NCBI RefSeq assembly: GCF_900635815.1
Contig: NZ_LR134173.1
Location: 781,501 to 845,500, forward strand
Direction: 5' to 3'
DNA: 64,000 bases
From: Legionella cherrii
Lineage (GTDB): Bacteria; Pseudomonadota; Gammaproteobacteria; Legionellales; Legionellaceae
Numbering within the stretch: position 1 is the first letter of the stretch; each line of letters opens with the position of its first letter. This document shows, one piece after another, positions 1 through 9,054 of the stretch. The position numbers and the translations under genes were made by a program. The notes under the pieces are model-generated. The model worked only from the letters and a program-made list of their open reading frames with translations. It did not search any database and was not told the DNA's origin.

Positions 1-851
1 GGTGTTGGGGAACGATTAAATAACCCATTTCGATTACTGCCTTGAGACTCATTTTTCTTTTGCTCAGAGCTTTCTTTTTTATTTATGGCATCAGCAATTA
101 ATTTGAACGGATTCGTTTCATCAAAGGCTTCGGTATGCAGTAACTCTAGGTGGCGTTTGACCGATGAGCGACTCACAGATTCTAACGCACACAATTTTCC
201 GGCAATTGATTCTTCCTGGCCTTTTAATAAGACACGAAACATATTGACGAACATCCTGCAGCTATCCCCATCATAATCACGGCTGGTAAAAAATTTATCT
301 GGAGTATCACCTAATAACAATTTTTCTATATTGCGACGCAACAAAAATGCATGATTAATTTTTTCTTTAAGAATACTCTTAGGGAAAGCGATTCCCACAT
401 TAAAAGCGATTTGATGGCGCTCTTGCTCAGGAACACACAAAGCGAACCGTTCTGCAATTTCTGACTCATTGCACTCTAATAATTGCTTGGCAAGCGCACT
501 AAATTGAGAGAAAGGTGCGGGATTAAATTCCTTAGCTGAAAACAAAACATGGGGTGATTTATTTCGAGGATCGAGTAAGGAATTGATGCGTTGTCTCACT
601 TGGTATGCTTCAGTGATGACGGAGTGGAAACTCCCCTCATCTTTAATTAAGCCACCTAATGCTTTGATGTGATGGCCATATTGTTTGAATTTTGCTTCCG
701 GGCAGGCAGCGATTATTTTAGTTGCTATAGCAATTTTTTCTTTTCCACTTAAGGTCTCAAATGCTTTAGCATTCTCGGCGAGTGCATCACCATCGCTTAA
801 ATGTTCATAGGGATTTTCTAGGGCAATTAATTCTTCATAAGTAAATACCAT
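1..851 (-). CDS. Unrecognised protein, C-terminus beyond the left edge
   Basis: An uninterrupted minus-strand frame runs from ATG at 849-851 to the left edge (283 codons visible). A perfect AGGAGG ribosome binding site lies just upstream of the ATG. The protein starts MVFTYEELIALENPYEHLS, looks mostly helical and soluble, and shows no signal peptide or membrane segment. The visible end is polar, rich in K, E, S and N. I do not recognise a domain. In L. pneumophila the gene before hfq (lpg0008) encodes the Dot/Icm effector RavA; the position here suggests, but does not prove, a relative. The reading frame and start are secure, the function is unknown. Confidence 0.75.
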   Translation of the reverse strand, partial: MVFTYEELIALENPYEHLSDGDALAENAKAFETLSGKEKIAIATKIIAACPEAKFKQYGHHIKALGGLIKDEGSFHSVITEAYQVRQRINSLLDPRNKSPHVLFSAKEFNPAPFSQFSALAKQLLECNESEIAERFALCVPEQERHQIAFNVGIAFPKSILKEKINHAFLLRRNIEKLLLGDTPDKFFTSRDYDGDSCRMFVNMFRVLLKGQEESIAGKLCALESVSRSSVKRHLELLHTEAFDETNPFKLIADAINKKESSEQKKNESQGSNRNGLFNRSPT

Positions 852-1114
852 TTAATCCTCCTTAAATTAAGATGAGAACGGGTACTGAACAATAATACAA
901 AGGAGCTACTCCCTGGGGTCTGTTGGCCACTCCACTATACTGTGCAAAAACATGTCATTTTGACTCAAGATAGCGAAATTTAAACAGACTCTATAGTAAC
1001 GGATTAAAAGCGAACTGTCATGAAATTAATCTAAAGTTTTCTGAAAAAATGTCGAATAAGTGATCAGATGCATGTTTTGCCTTTAAAAAATACAATAACA
1101 ATAAGGAGTAGGCA

Positions 1115-1372
1115 ATGTCTAAAACTCATTTATTACAAGACCCTTTCTTAAATGAATTGCGTAAAGAAAAGGTGCCTGTATCCATTTTTTTGGTCAATGG
1201 AATTAAATTGCACGGTATTGTGGATTCGTTTGATCAGTATGTGGTGATGCTGAAAAATTCGATTACACAAATGGTTTATAAGCATGCGATTTCCACAGTA
1301 GTGCCATCACGTGCCATAAAAATGCCCGTTGAAGAAGAAAATTCCGGACATGAAGGTGCTGAGGAAGGCTAA
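1115..1372 (+). CDS. hfq: RNA chaperone Hfq
   Basis: Hexameric Sm-like RNA chaperone that pairs small RNAs with mRNAs. The 85-residue product begins [20 protein letters not shown]. It has the Sm1 region ([25 protein letters not shown]) in the first half and the Sm2 signature [12 protein letters not shown] near residue 60. A short acidic tail follows. The ATG is preceded by AAGGAG at correct spacing. Hfq usually neighbours hflX; here a 1446-codon gene lies between them. Length and motifs fit the family well. Confidence 0.97.
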   Translation: MSKTHLLQDPFLNELRKEKVPVSIFLVNGIKLHGIVDSFDQYVVMLKNSITQMVYKHAISTVVPSRAIKMPVEEENSGHEGAEEG

Positions 1373-1422
1373 ATGAGGTTATCCACCTTTGATGTTTCGT
1401 TAGGCAAAAGCGAAAGGTGTCG

Positions 1423-1498
1423 TTCCTGCGGAAGCAGGAATCCATAGCTGCTTTAGCGCAAATACTAATACAAGGATAGATCCCCGCCTTGCGGGGAT
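1423..1498. repeat. REP-like double hairpin
   Basis: Two perfect hairpins follow hfq: 1423-1440 (7-bp stem, loop GGAA) and 1480-1498 (8-bp stem with TCCCCGC/GCGGGGA, loop CTT). This resembles repetitive extragenic palindromes scattered in Legionella. It may also terminate or stabilise the hfq transcript, although no T-tract follows. It encodes a spurious reverse-strand reading frame overlapping hfq. Confidence 0.6.
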
Positions 1499-1680
1499 GA
1501 CCCATTTACTTGCAAGCTGACTAAAATATTCTATATTTTCAATTTGCCGGCTATTGGATTACATCGCTTTGGGGAGAATTTGCAGAACGGTAATACCCAG
1601 TTAATGTAGCGTTAATAAATTATATTCTATAATAATCATAAATTACCCATGTTTGCTAACTTTTGACCGGGGATATTTCT

Positions 1681-4600
1681 ATGGTTTCTAAGGTATATTT
1701 TGTTCAAGGTGTCTTTTCAAAGGTTTATCAAGCTTGGGGCCACGCATCTGTTTTAGAAATTATCCCTAAAGAGGACAATAAGCAACTAGAAATGGATCTG
1801 TATGGGCGAGTTAATGTGTTCCGGTGTCCCGGAATAAAAGAGAAACTAGAGCAACGTTATTTGCGGGAACAGCATGGTAAACATCCAGTTAGAGATTATT
1901 ATTATCAGAGTGATCCAGATGGTGGCGGTTTTAGATTTTTAATGGGGGTTGTTCCTTTTTTCGATCAGAATGACCCAGATAATGATAGCAGTACACCTCT
2001 CTATGGAGATGCTCGTGCTGCTTACCTTGATAAAAATGAAGAGCCCGCAGCTCTCTCCATTTTTTATCGCAAAGATAAACCCGAACAATGGTTGATTACG
2101 GTCGTTAAAGATACTCATTTGCCAAAAGAACAACGCCAAGTGTTTATCTTTAGTTCGGTAGATCCGAAATCTTTTATGATCGATGATTCAATACCTGTAG
2201 AAGAAGGTGATTTGAGCAAAGTGCCCGAATACTTGCAGAAATTGCAAGATGCTGCAGATTTACCTCCTGAGTTATCGGGTATAGGGGAAATACTAAATAA
2301 TGTTTTGAATGCAGACGGAACAATTAAGGAACACGCCGATTTGCTTACGGAGCTATTCACTGGAAAGCTTTATCAAGAAAAAATCGCACTAATGCCAGAA
2401 ATTGAAACAAGCATGGTTGCCTACACCCTTTATGTAAAATTAGTAGGCAATTCACTCCACTACATGATTAAGACTCCTCAAGGGCTAATAAAAGATAAAA
2501 TAGAGCTAAAAGATATTAAGAAATTTGATCCCCAAGAACCAGATTTAGGTAAGCAGCTGCAAACGATAAAAAATGATATTCGGGAAATCACCTCAAATAG
2601 AGGCCACTGGCCTATAACATTTGATGAAGCGCCACAATGGATGCAACTTTTGAAAGGGCCGAATGTAGTGGATAAAGAGGGAGCTGTTGCTGAAGAGAGC
2701 GCAGCTACTAAAATGATGAACAATCCTTATCTAATTGCGTTACACTCAATGGGTGTCACTTCATTAAAGATAAGTAGGGAAGAAATTGAACATTGCCTGA
2801 ATAAAGACAGTCAATTAGCCAAAGATCTGCAATCCATTCTGGATAACGAATTATTAAAGAAAAATCCTGTTGAACAAAAGGAACATATCAAATTAGTCCA
2901 TAATCTATTCCAGCTCCAAAAATATGATTTGTTGTCTGTTTTGAAAGAGGACACCAATGGTTTCATTAATTTTTTTAACGATTTGGCAGATACAGACCCT
3001 AGTTTGTTGAAGTTAATTTTACAAAAAAAGGAAGGGATAGATTGTTTACACTTAATGCATAAATGCAAGAACTCCCAATTAATATTTGAGTTACTGCAGA
3101 GAGCGGATGAGCAAGAGCAACTTATCGACGAACTCATAGGACTTGATCAATTTGCCAAAGTAGCTGAACACAATGTACCTAAAGACCAAAATGTCTTGTC
3201 GTTATCGTTTCAATTTTTATTAAAATATCCAAATCCATTCATAACAGAAAATCCCGCGGGATTTTTAAAAGATATTATTCCAAGTAATTATAATTTTGAC
3301 CAAGCTCGTTTGCAGCAATTTTGTACTTTCAGAAAGCTGATTGGATTTTTGAATAAAACCCGAGGAATTGAAAAAATAAACTCAAAATTATTGCTCCAAT
3401 TTTTATCTGAGAATTTAGACAACAAGGATTTAATAACGTCCGTTCAAGAAGCTCTTGCAAAGCTCGATACTCTAAAAGTAAAAAATTCAGAAGCGTATGC
3501 CTTGGTACTACACTCAGCAGATTTTAGAAAAATCGTTGCTGGTTTAAAAGCGGATGAAGTCGAGAAAAGTGAACAATGCATTGAGTTGGCAATAAACCTG
3601 GACAAGATGGGTCAATTGGCCAATTACTCTGTATTATCAGACGACTTAAAAGTGGTGAAAGCCTTTAATCAATTTGCAGGACATGAAGGATTAAAAGAAC
3701 TTCTAGTTGAAAAAATATCAAACCAAGGTGCTGAGGCATGTAAGCCCATACTAGAAAATGAAATATTAAGCGCACTAATTTCAGCAGATATAAAAGTTAC
3801 ACAAGACCAAGCAAATAAAATTGTGACTCCAAAGTTGTCCTTACCAGCGCAACTTAACGAAATTTTGAAAAAAAAGGATTATGATCAGCCCAAAAGAAAA
3901 ATATTATATCAATTGGCTCTTGATCTCGATGTGTTAGGAGCTCCAGAGGCATTTAAAGAGCTTGTCCAGAAAGACAAAAAATTTCTCGATTTACTTCATA
4001 AGTGGAGTGTTGTACCTGAATACCGCGAATTATTAAAATCGAATTTATCTGGCTATGCGCCAGGATTATGGATGTTGGAATTAATGGCTTATAGCGATGT
4101 TCCCTTGGCCCATTTTAGAGAACATTTAAACCAGCCACCTCACAATTTGCTTGATGCGTTAAACTGGCTCAATAGAAATAAACCTACTCCTGAAGTTACT
4201 TCCGTAGCGATAGAATTTTTATTTAAAAAGCCCGATCTAGAGATTGGGAAACTCCAGTCTGCGATTGAGTTTTTGCAAGCCACGCCTAAATGTGCCGTGG
4301 CTAGAGGAAGTATGGTCGATTTTCTTGCTGCTCATTATGAAGAGCCGGCTTTACTTTCTAGAGTTAATGCGGTTTATAAAAAATTCGCTGCACTTGGTGA
4401 ATTAGATAATGAATTTTATAGATTGGCTTTAGAAGAGGAGGGCTTTCGCGCAATAGTCGAAGGTCTCCCACCAATTGGTGCGGATCAGGATTGTGGCTTC
4501 ATAAGAATGGATGCAACTCCCAAGGATGAAGTACTTCAAACATATAATAGCCCAAAATATATTCTGACTAAGGAAGGCTTTTTTTACTTTAACCCATCTC

Positions 4601-6021
4601 ATAATAAACTTCTGTCTATCAATCTTGAAAAAGCGCAATTGGAAGAATTAAATAAAAACTTTCCTAAGACGATTGATAAATTAGCGGAACAGGATTTTAA
4701 ACTACTTACAGAAACTGCTTCTATCAAAGAGCATAATAAAAAACTAATTAAGCTAGCAGAAAGCCTGCACTCGCAGAACGCTTTAGATAAATATGATCTC
4801 ATTGCTTCGAGCACTCGACTTGTGTCCACATATGTTAGCTTTATTGGACATCAGTTCGGAGACATTAAAGACGAGTTGTTCAAAAGACTGGCTTCTATGG
4901 ATTATGACCTTGAGTTAATGCCTGAAAGCGATGAAGCGACAAAAAACGAGACTCTTTATATTAAAGTAGTCGAAAATTCATTCCACTATACGGTGAAGAC
5001 TCCTGAAGGACAGCTGATAAAAGGCACAATCGCTACAACGGATATAGAAAACTTTAATCCTGAAGAGTCTTTAGGTGAGCAGCTTCAGGTAATTAAGGGT
5101 AATATTCTGGACATCACCTCAAAAAGAGGCGATACCCGCTCCAAGGTTCTCAATTTTTTAGAGAATAAACATTTAATCGCTATAGTTGATGCAGCCGTTA
5201 CTCCCACTAAACCTCAACTGAGACATTTATTAGATTCCAGCAGCGACAAATTTAAGGCGATGGATATTTTAATCTCTCTAAAGTTAGATGTCGCAAAGAG
5301 AGAGGCTTATCAATGGGCGACTATAGATACCTCTGCGGCGAAAAATTTCCGCAAAGTTTTATTCAAAATTAACGAAATGCAAAACATCTCAGCCGAAACT
5401 AAAGCCAAAATGATTGATACTCTTTGTTCGCTGCAGCTTGGTTACGATCCACAAAGAATATCCATTCGTCATAGAAAAGATGTTTTTAGCTTGTATTTGC
5501 GTGATGACCCCAAAGGTAAGAAATTTAGAAGCTGTATTGCTCAAATTGAAGAAACTTGTACTAAAATAAAAGCGCGCTGGAATACAGAAACAGCACCTGC
5601 AGACGCCAAAGCAAAAGCCAAAGCCAAAGCATTTGAAGCAGAAGAGCAAGAGTATCGAAAAGGCTTATATGGAGTAGTCTTTGATAATCTGCATCAACCC
5701 ACGTCTAAAAAAGAGTTTGAGGGTCGGATTAAACAGGTTTCTCAAAACATGTTGTCTGTTGTTGATGTGCGTCGTCGGTCTTGGATAATCGCTATTATGG
5801 AAACTTTGGCTGAAGCTTTAAATATTGCTTTTGGTACAGGAATAAGCCGTTTCGCTAAGAGTAAAACCTTTTTTTCTCGCACCACATCCGGCCAAGCAGT
5901 TCGTAATTTAAACCACTTTCTTATAAAAGAAGATCCCGAGCAGGATAAGAAAGATGATAAAGAAGAAATAGAAAAACAGAACTTAGGTTCAGCTGGTAAT
6001 AACTCTCCCAAAGTTCTTTAA
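1681..6021 (+). CDS. Large unrecognised protein, possible Dot/Icm effector
   Basis: A 1446-residue protein starting MVSKVYFVQGVFSKVYQAWG. I place the start at ATG 1681 because CGGGGA sits at 1668-1673 with good spacing; an in-frame TTG at 1663 would add six residues. No signal peptide or clear membrane helix is visible; the bulk appears helical. A segment of about 70 residues is duplicated, at about 239-309 and 1078-1149 (both contain LY.K.V.NS.HY..KTP, then LG.QLQ.IK..I..ITS.RG). The C-terminus has an acidic stretch (EDPEQDKKDDKEEIEKQ), similar to the E-block seen in Dot/Icm substrates. It splits hfq from hflX, which suggests insertion. Function unknown; secretion is inference. Confidence 0.85.
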   Translation: MVSKVYFVQGVFSKVYQAWGHASVLEIIPKEDNKQLEMDLYGRVNVFRCPGIKEKLEQRYLREQHGKHPVRDYYYQSDPDGGGFRFLMGVVPFFDQNDPDNDSSTPLYGDARAAYLDKNEEPAALSIFYRKDKPEQWLITVVKDTHLPKEQRQVFIFSSVDPKSFMIDDSIPVEEGDLSKVPEYLQKLQDAADLPPELSGIGEILNNVLNADGTIKEHADLLTELFTGKLYQEKIALMPEIETSMVAYTLYVKLVGNSLHYMIKTPQGLIKDKIELKDIKKFDPQEPDLGKQLQTIKNDIREITSNRGHWPITFDEAPQWMQLLKGPNVVDKEGAVAEESAATKMMNNPYLIALHSMGVTSLKISREEIEHCLNKDSQLAKDLQSILDNELLKKNPVEQKEHIKLVHNLFQLQKYDLLSVLKEDTNGFINFFNDLADTDPSLLKLILQKKEGIDCLHLMHKCKNSQLIFELLQRADEQEQLIDELIGLDQFAKVAEHNVPKDQNVLSLSFQFLLKYPNPFITENPAGFLKDIIPSNYNFDQARLQQFCTFRKLIGFLNKTRGIEKINSKLLLQFLSENLDNKDLITSVQEALAKLDTLKVKNSEAYALVLHSADFRKIVAGLKADEVEKSEQCIELAINLDKMGQLANYSVLSDDLKVVKAFNQFAGHEGLKELLVEKISNQGAEACKPILENEILSALISADIKVTQDQANKIVTPKLSLPAQLNEILKKKDYDQPKRKILYQLALDLDVLGAPEAFKELVQKDKKFLDLLHKWSVVPEYRELLKSNLSGYAPGLWMLELMAYSDVPLAHFREHLNQPPHNLLDALNWLNRNKPTPEVTSVAIEFLFKKPDLEIGKLQSAIEFLQATPKCAVARGSMVDFLAAHYEEPALLSRVNAVYKKFAALGELDNEFYRLALEEEGFRAIVEGLPPIGADQDCGFIRMDATPKDEVLQTYNSPKYILTKEGFFYFNPSHNKLLSINLEKAQLEELNKNFPKTIDKLAEQDFKLLTETASIKEHNKKLIKLAESLHSQNALDKYDLIASSTRLVSTYVSFIGHQFGDIKDELFKRLASMDYDLELMPESDEATKNETLYIKVVENSFHYTVKTPEGQLIKGTIATTDIENFNPEESLGEQLQVIKGNILDITSKRGDTRSKVLNFLENKHLIAIVDAAVTPTKPQLRHLLDSSSDKFKAMDILISLKLDVAKREAYQWATIDTSAAKNFRKVLFKINEMQNISAETKAKMIDTLCSLQLGYDPQRISIRHRKDVFSLYLRDDPKGKKFRSCIAQIEETCTKIKARWNTETAPADAKAKAKAKAFEAEEQEYRKGLYGVVFDNLHQPTSKKEFEGRIKQVSQNMLSVVDVRRRSWIIAIMETLAEALNIAFGTGISRFAKSKTFFSRTTSGQAVRNLNHFLIKEDPEQDKKDDKEEIEKQNLGSAGNNSPKVL

Positions 6022-6056
6022 TATCTTTAAGTAGAGCCATAACACGACCGTTTGTA

Positions 6057-6081
6057 CATAGGCTAATTTTTTTGGCCTATG
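6057..6081 (+). terminator. Stem-loop after the large gene
   Basis: Seven-base arms CATAGGC (6057-6063) and GCCTATG (6075-6081) flank a T-rich loop, 36 bases after the stop at 6021. A T-run follows a little later, at about 6093. It could be a weak terminator; the geometry is not canonical. Confidence 0.35.
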
Positions 6082-6194
6082 ATCACATGGTGTTTTTTTT
6101 CTTCTTTTGACATAATACTTACCCTTTTAATGGGCTTACTTTTGCAGACTTAAGCTTGTCAGCCCCAGGTAGCTGTATGATAAATTAAGAGAGG

Positions 6195-6250
6195 GAAAGT
6201 GAAAATATATTATGTGCTAACAGCCTTAGGTCGTACGAAGGCTCACTTTC
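6195..6250 (+). promoter_or_regulatory. Nested inverted repeats in the hflX leader
   Basis: Outer arms GAAAGTGA (6195-6202) and TCACTTTC (6243-6250) enclose an inner pair AGCCTT (6222-6227) and AAGGCT (6238-6243). They lie 54 bases before the hflX start and are followed by ATTTTTATT. This could be a structured leader, an attenuator or a small RNA. Only the sequence symmetry is seen. Confidence 0.3.
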
Positions 6251-6303
6251 AATTTTTATTCCTCAATTGGAGTAATAAAACCTATTTTTCGGAGAACAAT
6301 TGA

Positions 6304-7572
6304 GTGTTTGAACGTCCTCAAGGTGGTGAACGGGCAGTATTGGTGCAATTAGCCCTACCGGGAATTGATGCGGATAAGGCATTGCAGGAGTTTGAAGAAT
6401 TAGCTCTTTCAGCAAATGCGGACATTTTGGATTGTGTAGTTGGTACGCGGGCAACCCCAGATGCCAAGTATTATATAGGTAAAGGGAAAGCGGAAGAGAT
6501 TACACAGCTGGTTAAAGCGCTTGATGCAGAATTGGTGCTGGTCAATCATGAATTATCCCCTTCACAAGAACGAAATTTGGAACGTTTATTTGAGTGCCGA
6601 GTAGTTGATCGCAGCGGTTTGATTCTCGATATCTTTGCTCAGCGCGCACGAACGTTTGAAGGGAAATTGCAAGTCGAGTTGGCTCAATTACAGCATTTAT
6701 CAACGCGTTTAATCCGTGGTTGGACTCATTTGGAACGCCAAAAAGGGGGTATCGGATTACGGGGCCCTGGTGAAACGCAATTAGAAACCGACCGTCGATT
6801 ATTGCGTGAGCGCATCAAATACATTAATAAGCGTTTGGAAAAAGTCCGCAGCAATCGAGATCAAAACCGTCAGGCTAGACGCAAAGCTTCTTTACTCACT
6901 GTGTCTCTAGTTGGTTATACCAATGCCGGTAAATCTACTTTGTTCAATGCATTAACAGGGGAAAGCATTTATGTGGCGGATCAGTTGTTTGCGACATTAG
7001 ATCCTACGATGCGTCAACTCAATTTACCGGGCTCTTCTTCCGTGATTTTAACCGATACTGTCGGATTTATTCGTGATTTACCGCATCAATTAGTCGAGGC
7101 ATTTCGTGCAACCTTAGAAGAGACTCAACAAGCGGATTTATTGCTGCACGTGATCGATATTTCTGATCCTCATTGGCGAGATAACGTTTTTTCAGTGCAA
7201 CAGGTTTTGGATGAGTTAGGAGTGCATGATATTCCTATCCTTCTGGTATTTAATAAAATTGATTTAAAAGAAGGGTATCAGCCTAAGGTAGATTATCAGG
7301 AAGGGAAATGTAAAGTATGGATCTCCGCGGCATCCAATTTGGGACTGGATTTACTCAAAGAAGCAATTAGCACCCAATTGCATGGAGCCGTTCTTATTGA
7401 AAACGTAGTGCTGAAAGCAACCCAGGCAAAACTACGGGCACAACTCTATGAATTAGGTTCCGTTTTAAACGAATCGCATAATGAAGATGGTGATTGGTTA
7501 TTGAAAATTCGCATTACTCAGGAACAAAAACAACGTTTGTTTGTGGAAAATACCTCATCCCGGACGGAGTGA
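6304..7572 (+). CDS. hflX: Ribosome-associated GTPase HflX
   Basis: HflX is a GTPase that binds the 50S subunit and rescues or splits stalled ribosomes under stress. The 422-residue product has the N-terminal HflX domain (ERPQGGERAVLVQLALPG, later KGGIGLRGPGETQLETDRR), then a G domain with G1 GYTNAGKSTLFNALTG, G3 DTVGFIRDLPH and G4 NKID. It starts with GTG, preceded by GGAG at about 6290. The last residues (SSRTE and stop) are encoded by a dispersed repeat that begins at 7555, so the tail is probably not ancestral. Confidence 0.95.
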   Translation: MFERPQGGERAVLVQLALPGIDADKALQEFEELALSANADILDCVVGTRATPDAKYYIGKGKAEEITQLVKALDAELVLVNHELSPSQERNLERLFECRVVDRSGLILDIFAQRARTFEGKLQVELAQLQHLSTRLIRGWTHLERQKGGIGLRGPGETQLETDRRLLRERIKYINKRLEKVRSNRDQNRQARRKASLLTVSLVGYTNAGKSTLFNALTGESIYVADQLFATLDPTMRQLNLPGSSSVILTDTVGFIRDLPHQLVEAFRATLEETQQADLLLHVIDISDPHWRDNVFSVQQVLDELGVHDIPILLVFNKIDLKEGYQPKVDYQEGKCKVWISAASNLGLDLLKEAISTQLHGAVLIENVVLKATQAKLRAQLYELGSVLNESHNEDGDWLLKIRITQEQKQRLFVENTSSRTE

Positions 7573-7582
7573 GGGATCTCCA
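7555..7582. repeat. Dispersed repeat supplying the end of hflX
   Basis: TCATCCCGGACGGAGTGAGG and the following GATCTCC match the element at 14356 in length and in both outer thirds (TCATCCCG and GAGGGATCTCC), differing only in the middle. The hflX stop codon lies inside it. More repeat-like sequence continues to about 7665. Confidence 0.55.
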
Positions 7583-7673
7583 TGATCTGGTGTGAACTGG
7601 ATACGCTACAAAGAGCCTCTAATTAGAAGATCCTACGCCGTACCCCCGCAGGATGAGCGGTTCGTACAATATT

Positions 7674-8135
7674 TTATGCTTTTTTTATTGCTGTATCTAA
7701 GGTTTTTATATCTTGGCCGCCATAGAGCGTATCAACGAGCTCTCCTTTGGGGTTAATCACAAAGGTCACTGGCACGCCAATAATGTCGCCTAATCCTAAA
7801 GCAAGTGCCGGATCGGAAGCGAGTGAGGGATATAGAATATTGAATTTTTGAATGAGCTTTTTTTGTTTATGTATGGGTAGGCCATCATAATTTACGGCGA
7901 ATAATACAATGGGGTCTTTTTCATGTTTTTGATAAAAGCGGTTTAATTCAGGAATTTCATCAATACAGGTTTTACACCAACCCGCCCAATAATTAATAAG
8001 TACCCACTTTCCTTTTAGAGAAGAAAAAGGGATGGTTTTGCCAAGGGTATCTTTAAGAAGAACATCTGCCTGGCTTAGGGATGCGACGCTCATTAAGATA
8101 AATGCGACAAATAAGTTCTTTATTTTTGAGTTCAT
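7674..8135 (-). CDS. TlpA-like thioredoxin-fold protein, exported
   Basis: A 153-residue TlpA/ResA-type thiol-disulfide oxidoreductase, expected in the periplasm. It has an N-terminal signal peptide (NSKIKNLFVAFILMSVASLSQA), then a thioredoxin fold with the active site WCKTC after NYWAG. The cis-proline region is GVPVTFVI, and the strand VLFAVNYDG is typical of TlpA proteins. It is convergent with hflX and apparently a single gene. Likely roles are reduction of cytochrome c or other periplasmic thiols; the exact partner cannot be told. Confidence 0.85.
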   Translation of the reverse strand: MNSKIKNLFVAFILMSVASLSQADVLLKDTLGKTIPFSSLKGKWVLINYWAGWCKTCIDEIPELNRFYQKHEKDPIVLFAVNYDGLPIHKQKKLIQKFNILYPSLASDPALALGLGDIIGVPVTFVINPKGELVDTLYGGQDIKTLDTAIKKA

Positions 8136-8364
8136 AGTTATCTCATGCAGTATTCGGAAGCTATTCCATTCTATTGTAAGTGTTCATAGGAAAAAATATT
8201 TTTTTGGTACTATAACAAAAAAAGTGCTTAAAATCGCTCGGATTAAACGAATTAATTGATGCAAACCAGGCTACAATGATGCTCGCATAGAATTAGAGCA
8301 TTAGAGTAGATCATGAGTAGATAATTTGGGTATGATGAAGGCCTTTCAAAAAGGCTGAGCTCCT

Positions 8365-8976
8365 ATGGCAAAACTCTATTTTTATTTTGCAGCAATGAAT
8401 GCAGGAAAAAGCACGGTTCTCTTGCAATCAAGTTACAATTATCGTGAACGTGGAATGAATACCCTATTATTTACGCCATCCATAGATAATCGATATCAAC
8501 ATGGTGCAGTTCATTCTCGTATTGGTTTATCGGAACAAGCTTTTATTTTTAATCCAGATGACGATTTGTACCAACATGTCCTAGCCCAAGAAAAGGAGTA
8601 TGCGTGCATTTTGGTTGATGAAGCCCAGTTTTTAACACGTGCCCAAGTTTATCAATTAACGGAAATTACTGATCAACTAGGGATCCCCGTTCTTAGCTAT
8701 GGATTGCGTACTGATTTTCGCGGGGAGCTATTTGAGGGAAGCCAATATCTTTTGGCGTGGGCTGATGAGCTTGTTGAGCTCAAAACCATCTGTCATTGCG
8801 GACGTAAAGCAACGATGAATCTACGCTTAAATGCTCATGGTGAGGTAATCTCTGAAGGTGATCAAGTCATAATCGGTGGTAATGATATGTATTCATCGAC
8901 GTGTAGAATCCATTTTAAGCAGGGAGAACCAGGAATTACGCGAACGATAAATGAAGCATCCATGGAGCGTGTTTGA
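8365..8976 (+). CDS. tdk: Thymidine kinase
   Basis: Phosphorylates thymidine to dTMP in the pyrimidine salvage pathway. The 203-residue protein begins [20 protein letters not shown], almost the E. coli Tdk N-terminus with its P-loop (AMNAGKST). The Walker B-like segment is ILVDEAQFL. The lasso region and zinc-binding cysteines are seen in [12 protein letters not shown]. Length matches the family (about 200). It is a single gene, divergent from the tlpA-like gene. Confidence 0.96.
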   Translation: MAKLYFYFAAMNAGKSTVLLQSSYNYRERGMNTLLFTPSIDNRYQHGAVHSRIGLSEQAFIFNPDDDLYQHVLAQEKEYACILVDEAQFLTRAQVYQLTEITDQLGIPVLSYGLRTDFRGELFEGSQYLLAWADELVELKTICHCGRKATMNLRLNAHGEVISEGDQVIIGGNDMYSSTCRIHFKQGEPGITRTINEASMERV

Positions 8977-9054
8977 GCAACGAATTCTCGCTATTCCCTA
9001 AGGGTATAGTTACTTATACAGGATTATTGCATTTCATTCCGGTTGCAATAAGAT

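Noticed and set aside
1263..1505. 80-residue minus-strand frame overlapping hfq
   Set aside because: Its sequence comes from the REP-like hairpins and the antisense of hfq; this type of frame appears wherever such repeats lie.
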